This document shows positions 24,871 to 36,055 of a stretch of 64,000 nt of DNA, piece by piece. Position numbers and translations under genes: made by a program. Source of the stretch: Nemopilema nomurai (taxonomy: Eukaryota; Cnidaria; Scyphozoa; Rhizostomeae; Rhizostomatidae). The number at the start of each line of letters is the position of its first letter. The first letter of the stretch is position 1. The stretch is from positions 62,001-126,000 of the forward strand of contig PEDN01001355.1 of the NCBI GenBank assembly GCA_003864495.1, read 5' to 3'. The notes under the pieces were generated by a model. That model had not been told where the DNA came from. It ran no database searches and saw only the letters and a program-made list of their open reading frames with translations.

Positions 24871-27800
24871 CTAAAAGCAATCAGTGGGTTTGACCCCAAA
24901 TTACGGGTCAGCTGCGTAGAATAACACAACATCTTGCTTACGGGAATTACAGTTAATGATAAGTTGATGCATTTGATGTGTGAATGCATGGTGATTTGAT
25001 GCATCTGTAATTGCACTCGAATTAACACAAATACAATGCAATGTGGTTGGACAACATCAAAGCTTCGCCTGGAAGCCTTAGCATGGGTAAGGTATGAAAA
25101 TACTCGGCCATATTGTAAGGCCTCCCGTTTGGTTCTCTTTTTGGGCAGAAAAAACTTGGTGACAGGTATCATAAGGCTCAGGTTGAAGAATACTTCTAGT
25201 CTCTCTAACTTTAAAATAACAGGATTTTCACATAAGAGCAATTTGTATGCTTTTTTAAACTTCGGTGAGTACTAAAAGAATTTACATGACCATAAATCAA
25301 AATATGGACTCACAATATTTGAGGTGCGTCCTTATAAAAACTGATTTTATCATCCAGTTGTGCCAAACTCACAGAGAAAACAAGGGCAAACAAGTAGCCT
25401 AGAAGAAAAAGGGTTATTGAGGAATTGCACAGACAACTGAAAGCATGGGAAATAGATTGACCTCAAGAGTAATGGGATAATGGAACACTGGCAGCAGGGC
25501 AAAGCCCCCAAAAGAGATTAACTGAAACGTAAGCTTATGATAACTGCAGGGTGGCTTGTGTAGTGAAACAAATTCAAAGACAGCATAATTGAATTGGAAC
25601 ACAAGTACATACAGGTGCTTTAAAACTAGAGACGTATACAGAAGGTATTATGTTAAATTTACTACAACATAGATCTGACCGTCCATAACGTTGTTCATCG
25701 TTTCAATGCCATTAGGGACATCTTGGTAGCAAAGAACGGTCAAACATAGAGCATAAACATGTGTAAGAATGAAGAAATTGAACCGAAATTCATGGAACAG
25801 CAAAATTTCTGTAAAACATCGTAACAATCAAGAGGAAAACTGGTTGTGGAAACATTGGGAAGCATAGATTTCAACCCGGAATACAGTTTAAGTGAACAAA
25901 TGCTTTGTGGTGCAAAACTTCACAATAGCTAGAAATAGTGGAACCAGTTTGTGCAAATTAAAAGTAATTTTTTGTTGGATACTCCTTAGAGTATGCAAAA
26001 GTAAGAAAATGATCAAAAGCTAACAAAATTAATAGCCAGTTGCGGATCGAGAACACTAGAGGTTAGGTCTTCTAAAAGTTAGGTTCGGTTCTTCTAAAAG
26101 TTAGGTGTGAAGTCATGGTGATTGGTCATGGACAGCCTATGACACGCTTTTCCCGTTCACCCTATAGAATGGAATATCTAACAGGACTAGACAAACCTAC
26201 CAACAATGGCGAGGGCGCGAGATGGTCTCGATAACAATGCGAGGAAGAACTGACTCCAACCAACGCCAATGTTTACATACCTGGAACAGTCACAAGTAGA
26301 GAAATTAGACGCAACTCCACCTGCACACAATGCTACCGAAAGAATGCTAATCCTGGAGAATCAGTCATCTTACATAATTTTAAAGTTGTTGTCTCTGACA
26401 GATCAAGCCATAGAATAAACAGGATAGTGAATGATAGGGAAATGCCAAAATGCAAAGCAAATGTATAAAGATGAAGGGAGACAAGCATAGCATGAAAAGA
26501 AATAAGCTGAAATATGACACAAAATGGATGAAATATGTTGATAATATTAGAGCCAACGTGAGAAAAGCACAGCACTTGAATGAGCTATAGCGTTTACAGA
26601 AATGAGATGAAGAATGAAGAAGAAAAGACAAACTTCTTTGGTACAATGAGAACGGGGGGTACCTACCTGTCAAAAACAGACACGGTGCAGATAGCCAACA
26701 AGAAGTAGTAGAGTGCCTGGAATGGTTGCGCCAAGCTGTGGTAATTCACCAGGAAGTTCTGGTAGCTGTTGTCGGTTAAGGAGTACACAAACACGCACTG
26801 CACTAGGCCTATACCTGCGAAAAGCAACGTGGAGGCAGTGATGACATCTGCATTCCGCATACTATCATTCATCGCCGAGCCTTACCACAAGGAAGGAGGG
26901 GGGGGGGGGGGGGGGTGGGGTGTGGTGGTGGTAATGATAACCTAGCAATTGGTCCTGCTTTACTTTATAAACTATATGAACCATAGGCATCGTAATCAGA
27001 AAGGATCTTGGTTTAAAAAAGTATACAAATTGTTACAAAGAATGGAGTAATTGCACATTAGGTTAAGAGAGATATCAAGCATTGATAGGGATTATCAACT
27101 AAATTAATAATACTAAGAATTAATAATTAGATTAATTAAGAACCCAAGGCCACACGGGTCCCTAGATGTTATCACACTTTTCTTCCTGTCGTTTATTACA
27201 CAACCAACGGTGGTGGAAGCCCTCAGCATTTAACTTTGAAAATTGATATTTAATCCTGAAAACCATTCTATCAAAGCAAATAAGGTTTTCAAGTTGGCAC
27301 TTTGAATCTAGAGAGATCAAGTGATTATAATTAAATTTCAATGGCAGCTGAAGGCAAAGAAATTAAATACTACCAAAAGCAAGGATATCATAAACCTCAA
27401 CTTAACGAAAGGCAGGACAAGATTTGACAGTTTTGTTAAGGGGATTTTTCTTGGATAAAAAATCTGTCTTGGACAGCAAACATAATTACACAGTTAGTGT
27501 AATTGAAGCCACTTTATCTTCGCACCAGCATTTAGTGGGATTTCAAGTTGACGTGAGACTAGATTATGATTTTAGACTTGGTTAATGCTTGCCTACTTTA
27601 CTCTAGATGAAATTCTCGATAGGAAAATCTAAACTGTAACATTTCTTCCTCAAAGACTTCAAAATTAAAAGAGAAATACTAGGATAAGCTGTGTGAAAAA
27701 AGCACACGCGGAAGTTTTACTCGTTAATACACATAAGGTATGTGGTACATATAATTGACCTTCAATGGTGGCGCGTGAGTAATAATGTAAATGGGGCACA

Positions 27801-30800
27801 CAAAATGCATGGAGAGATTTATCCACCCTAGGATCTTTTGCACGAGAGTAGGTTATATAACGTAGACAAGAAGCTGTTATTTTTGCATACCGGGGCACTT
27901 TCCAGCTTGCCCCGCATGGCCTACGTCATGGCGTATCACAAAGGAAGTTTCGCCAATCAAATTGCAGCATCAATTGAATAGTTATTGTTGGAAAGTGCCC
28001 CGTATGACGACGCTATCAGACACCGGGGCCTCAAATGGGAAAAGAGACAGGTCAATAATTGGTCAATATGCTACTGTTCTGGGACTGCCCTTTCCAAGAT
28101 ATTGAATCTTGTTGAAATAAAATATTCGTTGCTACCGTTTTCCCTTTTCGCAGCGGGGAATGACCAATGAGCAGGATGTCATCATTTTGTTGAAATAACG
28201 TTAAAGAGAAAGTGGATGTGATAAAGATAATAATGTACTGTAGGTATAATAAGACATGCCGAAAATTCCGGAAGGGGGGGGGGGGCACTGCCGCACCTGC
28301 CCCACTAGACGCACCCCCACTGTTGATTTTTGGTGATGCATCAGTAAATAAGGGAGCTGTAAACGAGACAATTATCGTTCTTGTTGTGGAGAATGCCACA
28401 ATCACTGTTCCAGAAATGCATGACAGAATTGAATAGCGCCACCTTTTTAGTTACCAGGAGATGCAACGTTGTAAAGTGCAATGTACAGGTTTAATCTGTA
28501 AGGGATCATTCTGCGATTACCTGCTAAAAGTCCATGACAAATGAGCGCAATGATGCGAAATCCAGAATGGATTTGCTGAAACAAAGACGAACACGAATTG
28601 TGAATTTTGGGAACGTACTTTGGCGTGAGCTCAATAATACTCTTTTATTTAGAGCACTTTAAATGACTTCAGTAGCCTTTCATAAAGCATGATGATGATA
28701 ATATAGCAATATAAAACAAGCAGATTTCAATGTTGCGATCCCAAAATGTTTTCCATAATACAAATTTATCAAATAGCGGTAAGGTTTAAGTCCGAATTGC
28801 TGTTCGGGGTGCCACCATAATCTACAACTGCCGTTTGTGGCAGGCAGCGAGGACCAAAATTAGTCTCAAAAAGATGCTTGTTACTATCGTTACAGATTTT
28901 ATGACTTCGTGAATGACATGATTTCAGCTACTCAGCGAATCAGGGTACAAAATGTCTTATTACAAGAGTATCTGAGAGGAGCTATAATTGTGAAAACTAG
29001 TTAATGAAAACTTTACAACATACCAAGGCAAATTCCATTGAGGATATTTCGCGTTCATCTTGTTGCAGAACATCTTGATCTACCTCATTCCGCTCAATGG
29101 CTCGATCGACTTTATCCTTGTGCTCCTTGATAAACCCTTGTCCATCTAGGAAAATATTCATCAAAATAAAATCACTTTCTATGCGCATTATAGTTCAAGT
29201 CACTGAAAATCGACCAACTCCAATGTCACCGCTAAAAGAAATAGTGTGAGTGAAATCTTTCTTGGAATGCATACATGCTAATCAAAGTGATAGTAAAACT
29301 CTTTCAAAGGACATCGATCACATCAAATACATTTGAATTAGTGCTAGAGCCCAATTTTCTATTGTAGTTGAAATCCTTCAATTCCTATCCTGCAATAAAA
29401 TTCAACGAGGAATAATAATAAATTATAAGAGATCAATTATTGCAGAGAAGGAAGCTAACGGGTATGATTTTTAATGCAACACTTGCGGGGCCTACCTCTC
29501 TTTTCAATAAACAGGAAGTCAAGTGGCTGACTAGGCAAATTAACCGCATTTATTGGCGCGATTTTGCCAGTGCTTCTGCTGACGTCACTTTGAATAATGT
29601 CCTCTTTGTCAATCTTGAAAATTTCAGAAACTGCAAGAGAAGGAAATGGCGGTAAAAGGAAACATTGGCTGTTTAAGAAGCCGTGGAGTAGTCAACACAA
29701 ATGTCTTGATGGCAAAGAATGAATAAACTTGATATGTTGAAGATCAGTAGCCGTCTTAAATGGCCTATTCAGACAATCAAAAAAGTTACTGAGCTAAATA
29801 GATAAATAATGGGCTATCGGAAAACGTTTGGGCGACCTTAGAGGGGCACAGAGCCTTATATAGGTGGGCCCTGTAGTTGACCATGCGCCGTTTGTTAAAA
29901 ACCACACTGCTCATCTGACCCTTGCACCCTGTACACACGAGCCTGCCTTCTCGTTGAAACCAACCCTATAGACCTGCCTCTTTCAACTACTGTATTCTAT
30001 AGTGTCTAGCTGGTTTAAGCAACGCACGACAGCAAACGACGGTATCTTTTATATTCTGTAGTGGCGTACGAATGGAATTTAATTGTAGATGACCACTGGC
30101 ATCGAGGTTTACTGCGAAGGCGCAGGAAGGAGTCTCGCTAAAGGTCACGTTACCTACTAGAAGTCAGGGTCACGTTACCTTCGCCATCCATGTCCCCTTG
30201 GTAGTTCTCCTCGTCCCCTGACGTCATCATCGCATTCCTGCAAGAACGGTAGAGTGACTTTAAGCAGAGAATCGAGAAGCCCTGCTTTCTCTTTTTGCTA
30301 ACAGGAAACTGTCGCCCATTTTGGAGTGAACCAATGAAAAGGCTAAACGTAGATTCTCAATCACACATAAAAATATGTACTTGAAATCCCCCCTCTCCTC
30401 CCCCCGGTGCAAAAACGTAGCAGAATATACCTTGTTTTTCGTTTCTTCTTTACCTGCGTGTTCCGTATTCTTGGCCGCGGGGGTTGACGATCAACAACCT
30501 GGTTCTCCGGAATGCCTATTGGCTCTTCGCTGCCTTCATCAGGGTTGTCTGGATCTAAGTACGAAGACAGGATGCTTGAAACAACAACTGGTCGGGGCGA
30601 CCATTTTAGCCAGCAAGATATCTTATTAGAATAGTCAGAGTATCACATGATACCTTGATACCTGAAAAACGAACCAGCAGCCAGGACTTCTGGTCGCGTG
30701 TGACATACACTAATCAAACATTTCCTTCTTGCGGAATTAACACTGGATTCTGGTTAACAATCTTCAACGAAACACAGTCTCAATAATATCATTACTGTCC

Positions 30801-33800
30801 TTTGCTTGCACTTCACTGGATGGGTTTATAGAAAGTCTAACCAGAAATGTCAAGGGCGTTCTAGCATGAAGGAACAATAGCTGAAACGAGGTACAACCCT
30901 GAACGTGGGCTACGGCAATTACAAAACAAATCAGCTACATATAACTTCCCCAACAACCAGCCTAACGAAGAATTCTACAACAAGCCTGAACTTCCAAAGA
31001 TGTCTGAGTTTCTACTTGCTTTAGATAAATGCCTTCGACACTCCACCGGCCATTTAAGGGGGCTAACCCTTTTAAAATGCCTTTTAGCAGATGCCCTCGA
31101 CCATTCATTGGCCTTGTGAAGTTGCTTTGCAAAAAAATGTAAAACCTTTTCATGATGAAAATGAAAAATTGCGAGGAACCTCATATAATGATACGAGTAA
31201 GTGATACGAGTTCTTGCGGTTACGTTGAAATCGCGCAAAAGCGTGTTGAAATAGTCAGAGAAAGAAGGGAAAATAGGACTCTTGGTATAATACAAATAGA
31301 GGTGACAAATTCAGTCGACCACTGCGTTCTTGGATTGACGAAAAATATAACTAAGTCTTAGATAACAGGGAAACGTGATAGTCGGGTAGGGCCAACTATA
31401 TTTCAACACCCGGCGACAAAGATGCTGAAAAAACCGACGTAGATGGCTGTAGTTGACAGATAAATCAAAACCAAACCAAAGGAGATTGCTGGAACCAAGG
31501 ATTAAGCTGCAGCTTTGATAAATGCAGAGGCAAAGACTATGCCCTCATTGCAAGCAGCTTCATTTGTTGAAACTAATTTGCTTAATTTGTAAATTAGATT
31601 TAAGAAAAAATGGAATGGTTCACATAACCTATAGTACTCTTTTACTGGCAAACTTGTAAAAGTCATCCTCAAATAGATGACTTTGAAAACCAACCTTAAA
31701 ATGTAATAGCTTTTGACTTGTGTGTAGGAAAACATAAATGGTGGCATTATCACGAACAAATGGAATATCTATAATGATCTGATACAAGATTTTCTTGACA
31801 CATTACACATTACACATTACACGATGAACACATGACACTTCAGTTGACTTAAAATGGCACAAGAGTCTGTAATAACATGGAGCTTCTTTTAATGACATTG
31901 CAAGGAGAGAGGTTTTTCAATAGATGGTAGAATTCAAGATTAGATGTGGCATTGTTTAAAGGGGGTGGTGGTTGACATGCCCCTATGACTACTACAATAA
32001 CATTCTAACGACGTACTCGCTGGAACAAAAAAGAAGAGAAAAGCAAAAAAGTAACAATACTTCAAAAGGAAAATCAACGAGAATATCATAATTTGCTATT
32101 GTGAACAACCCTCTTTAGGAAAAAATCCACATTCAACGATTAAGAATTTTATTCAAAGGTTGCGGAAGTGTAATAGAACTTTCACCTCTCCTCCTTGATC
32201 TGCGACCCTTTTTGCCTACCGGTGCTTTGGGGGCCACTTCAGGTTCGACCTGCGGTTGAAACTTCCCCTCCAGGGCCAGGACCTCCTCGCTTACAGAACG
32301 AGGAATCCGTTGGGCATTTTGTGGTTTTCTCTGCCGTCTTCTTTCATTTCTGCCCAACGTCACATTCTCCTTGCTTTCTTCCGAAAGTTCTAGGAACAAA
32401 ATAAGACAAGCTTCATTCTCTTCCCACATCATCGGCCATTTTTCATGAAGCACATGAAATAGAGACATAGAGATAGAGGCAAATATGACATAGAGATTAG
32501 AAAAATGCATAAAGGCAAAGAAACTATAACTGTTTCAATTGATGCAAACAGCAAAGACGACGCTCCAATTTTGTGTGGAAAAGAATGTAAATCTTTTCAT
32601 GCCCCGCAAAAAATTATATTGTAAGAGGGATTGCGTGGATTTAAAATTAGTCTTCATAACTCAAAGTTGCTCAAATCCCTTCGAAAGCAAAGTGACCACA
32701 CAACGATTGGTGAGCTGAACGATTTACCTGGCTCCGGCGTCTGTCGTCGTCCGCTTCTTTTCTTCCTCATGCTGGAGTCTTTGTCGCTTCCAATGACACC
32801 ATTTTCCTTCCTTCTCTCTTGATTAATGGCGTCTTTGCTGGAGCTAGTAATCAGGGCACCAGAGTTAGAGGTAGCATTTTTGTTGTCATCAGAAGCAGAA
32901 TGCTGTCGTCTCTTCCTCCTCTCTCTAGACGGGTATGGATTTATTGGCTCTACAACAAATAGAATAGTAAAAGAAAAAAATCTCTAAGATAATGAGGGGA
33001 ATGACAATTGCAAGCTTTATCCAAGAAGATATATACTAAAGAGAAAATTAATGCCACACGGTGCAATCGTTAAAAATCTTCGAAAGTGATTTAAATCACA
33101 TCCTTAATTGGACAATACCATGTTAGAGAAAAGGCTTAGTCAAGCGAACTAATATCAAACAATGGAAAAAATTAGCCAAAATCTAAAAATACCAGCAAAT
33201 ACAAAAAATCATTGATCGTATCAGCCAAATCAAACAATGTATCCTCGTTCACAATTCGATGTATCAGCTAAACACGAAATCAAAGAAACCAGCCCGAGTT
33301 GATTTGAGGTGAACTCCCAGTTCCCGTATCCTTAACGTCTATAAGCGGCTTTGTAATCTTCATAAAATACCTTCAACTTCACAAGGTAACTTAAGATAAC
33401 ACCCTTCTCAATAAGGGTGTCAATATTTCAAACAGGTTTTCATTGACCTATGCACCTTTCTAATGTTAGTTTAAATAGCTAGTTTGAATACGGCAGCATG
33501 CCTCCTGGCGTAGTACGCAATGCTTTTGTGGGCACTGATATAGCTGTGGTGGCCATAGGTTTGCAGATGGCTAGTAGCAGTGGGGTTTGGTATCTGTTTT
33601 AAGGCTTATCTTTAATAAGTAAACATTTCAAATAGCTTCTCAAGATGATTGATCTGCCCACAAAGACACAACATCAAAACTGAAAGTTTTCTCATGAGCC
33701 TCTAATCTAAAACTGATAGTTGATGGCTGGACCTGAATTAAGAAGCCAGCATAAGGCTATGGCTACAAATATTGTTGACTCGTGAAAGACATGCTTCTAT

Positions 33801-34767
33801 GATGATATTGCAGAGCTATGACCCTTGTCAAGTCCCTGGTTTAATATTTTCAGTGAGAGGTTTATTAATCCTTCCCTGTAATAACTTATTTTTCTCCCAT
33901 TTCAGCTACTTCTGTATAGCACTTATCCCTTACTTCTTGAAATTCCATGATGTTACAAAAATCCTCATAATACATACATACAAAGCTTCTTTCATTATAT
34001 ATATATATACAACCAGGTCCATATCAAAGAAAATTGTGGTTATTATTATTGGAGTACTTTACGTCACTTTCAAATTCTACATTGTTTTTTTGACATGCCT
34101 TGACAGATATGCTTTGACATATTCTTATCTGTATTGTCTTTATCAGCAAAGTGACGTATCCCACCACTGGCCTCTGCCAATGCCTTCTTAGAATTAACAC
34201 AGCCAATTATGGTAAATGAAATAATAATAATATAAATCCCCTCTAGGTAATTGTTCTTTTTTATATATGGGAGATATGTGTAATTTGGCAAACTTACATT
34301 GGAAAGTGACACTCCTTTCAAAACTTTTAAGACAGTTGCCTGCTTGAAAGTGGATATTGAAATTTTTGTACCTTTGTCCCATCAGAACATCCACTGTTGC
34401 AAATTTTGAGTTTTGAGAAACTTATAATTTTTGGCTGGATTGGTCAAAATTTTAAAGGGATTTGCTACAAACACTGTTACTGTCTTCTCACAATGTAGAA
34501 ATTGTTTCAGGCATTTAATAGCCAATAAGATGATAAACTAGAAACAAGTTGATGGCTTCAAATTCTCAACATTCATCTAGCCACTTCTAAGACACAGAGA
34601 TATGGGGATGGCTCTCAAAGCTTCTAAGCTGGTGTACCTACAAATAGTAGATTTCCATTATTAGTGTGGCCCTGACACAATGAAAATTTACATTATTTTA
34701 ACAATATGGAATTGCAGTTTGCATAACTCACCTTCTTCCCCTGACATTTTGAAGGAAGGGCTCTAGA
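24327..34767 (-). CDS. TMEM237: TMEM237 homologue, four-pass ciliary transition-zone protein
   Basis: TMEM237 is a tetraspan protein of the ciliary transition zone (MKS/Joubert module). Minus-strand coding exons joined in phase: 34747-34732 (ATG at 34747), 32949-32728, 32389-32186, 30554-30431, 30237-30179, 29630-29496, 29145-29024, 28575-28521, 26814-26667, 26352-26321, 25398-25314, 24870-24327; total 1746 nt, 581 residues. The N-terminal half is basic, charged and low in complexity, as in known TMEM237. Then come FLFIEKRDGQGFIKE, TM1 (FRIIALICHGLLAG...VFVYSL), TM2 (PFQALYYFLLAICTVSVFDR), TM3 (YLFALVFSVSLAQLDD) and TM4 (INLVRAVGAVLGWISISLNP), all close to the family pattern. The TM2-TM3 join is the least sure: a stronger donor at 26280 would break the phase. 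The exon carrying the ATG begins at 34767 after a splice acceptor, so a noncoding first exon exists upstream. Confidence 0.88.
24341..24755. repeat. 20-bp minisatellite, ~21 perfect-length copies
   Basis: The unit is GATAAATAATAATAGAGATT, with a frequent AGAGGTT variant and rare single changes (GATAAACAAT, AATAAGAAT, GATAAATGAT). There is not one length change in about 415 bp. Read on the minus strand the unit has no stop in any phase, so a frame entering it stays open for the whole array. It lies inside the terminal exon of the TMEM237 homologue. Confidence 0.96.
26895..26916. repeat. Poly-G run in a TMEM237 intron
   Basis: A run of about 20 G residues followed by GTGGGGTGTGGTGGTGG lies just upstream (minus-strand sense) of the exon at 26814-26667. 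In the transcript it is a C-run, which would extend the intron's pyrimidine-rich sequence. It is also the type of site where assemblies and reads are unreliable. Confidence 0.8.
27886..28008. repeat. Short inverted repeat, possible tiny MITE
   Basis: CATACCGGGGCACTTTCCAG at 27886 is matched in inverted orientation by TTGGAAAGTGCCCCGTATGA at 27988. About 80 bp separate the arms. It sits in a TMEM237 intron. No target duplication is evident, so it may be either a miniature transposon or a simple hairpin. Confidence 0.5.
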
Positions 34768-35854
34768 CTGAAATGGAAAACACGATGTAACCAACAGGAA
34801 TGACATAAAAAGCATGATAATAAATAATTTACATTGACCTTCCATTGCAGAAGCAAAAGAAGATGACTACAAAAACTGCAAAAAATACAATGATTTTGGC
34901 TTCCTTTAATTGAATGAAACTGTCTTGTGAAGTATTCAAGCCATAAGATTCTCCAATCCAGGTTGATGTCATCAATTTTCACTGCAGCAGCAAATTTCGT
35001 TGAAATGTAAAGTAAAGCAAAATTTGGAAAATTGGTTTATTCTCAGTCTGACAGCCCAAACACTTTTGGCACAGACTAATTTTAACATGAAGATTTGATT
35101 CATTTGATTTATTTTGCCAAATGTGTAGTTAAAATTTCCCTGGGTCAAAGAATTGCTTGTGGAACTGAGAGCAGAGGGTTTCTTTGTCAAGTCAAACTGA
35201 GACTTTTTAACAAAAAATATTCAAACAGAAACATGACAATAACTAAAAATAATAATATATTAGAAGCATAAAAGCATTAAACAATACTGGTCTTCCTGCT
35301 AATGAGTTATCAAGAAAAAAATGTTGGCAGTGAGTAATATAAGCGGTTTTGACAAAGAATATTTCATGTACCAGTCTACTGAACTTTCTATTACCATTTA
35401 TATCAATTTGTTTCAAGCAGAAAATGCGACGAAGAGAAGAATGTCCTATGAAGCACTGAAGCAGTTTGGTTTTAAAATTTCTGACTGCTGTTCCCAACAT
35501 AATAAACATCAAAAGTTGTCAAATGTCATATTCAAAATTATATGCGGTATGTGCATTCTGGAAGGGAAAACATTGTGACGAACACAGAGGAAGCCTAAGC
35601 AACAAGCTAAGGAATATTAAAATTTTCTGTATTCTAGCTTTTTGAAGGCTCTCGATTCAAATTTATGTGCTAGTAAACTTGTTTCCGGAGTTGTAATACA
35701 CTATGGAATTTGGATATCAGTGAAATTTTCATTGGCAATATCAAATTGTTCTTGGGGTTGATGGGGTTACTTTCTCAGCAACCTGGCTCTTTATTATTCT
35801 ATCGGGTTTACCGAAACAAACTCTTGGACCTCGGATAGTATCTAACATACTCAC

Positions 35855-35900
35855 CTGCGGCTTGATTGCTACAAAAATAATTTTCGGCTCGAAGCACCCG
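35855..35900 (-). other. TMEM237: Probable noncoding first exon of TMEM237
   Basis: The minus strand reads GCCGCAG|GTGAGTATGT with the exon ending at 35855, a near-perfect donor. It fits the acceptor CATTTCAG|TCTAGAG at 34767 that opens the exon holding the start codon. The 5' limit is not visible. This puts the TMEM237 start site within roughly 150-200 bp of the WDR38 start codon. Confidence 0.55.
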
Positions 35901-36055
35901 TTTGTTTGAAAGAAAAGGCATCCTGAGGTAACCTCGAGTTCAGATCGAGGTTAGATAAACACTTGTTGACACTTTTGGAGAAGATAGAGAGGTATCGATG
36001 AAGTACTGGAGCAGAGAAATGCACCGAATGATTCTAGAACGAAACATTGCAGGTG
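35900..36055. promoter_or_regulatory. Shared bidirectional promoter of TMEM237 and WDR38
   Basis: The inferred first exon of the minus-strand TMEM237 and the first coding exon of the plus-strand WDR38 face away from each other across this interval. It contains a perfect 9-bp inverted repeat, TAACCTCGA (35929-35937) and TCGAGGTTA (35945-35953), separated by 7 bp. GTAACC at 35928 matches one half of the RFX X-box found at many cilia genes, but the second half-site does not fit the X-box consensus, so RFX control is only a possibility. Confidence 0.45.

Noticed and set aside
32133..32185. Continuation of a TMEM237 exon to an in-frame stop at 32133, which would make a short protein
   Set aside because: A donor (GAGAG|GTGAAAG) at 32186 joins in phase to the next exon, and the conserved membrane part of the family lies downstream.
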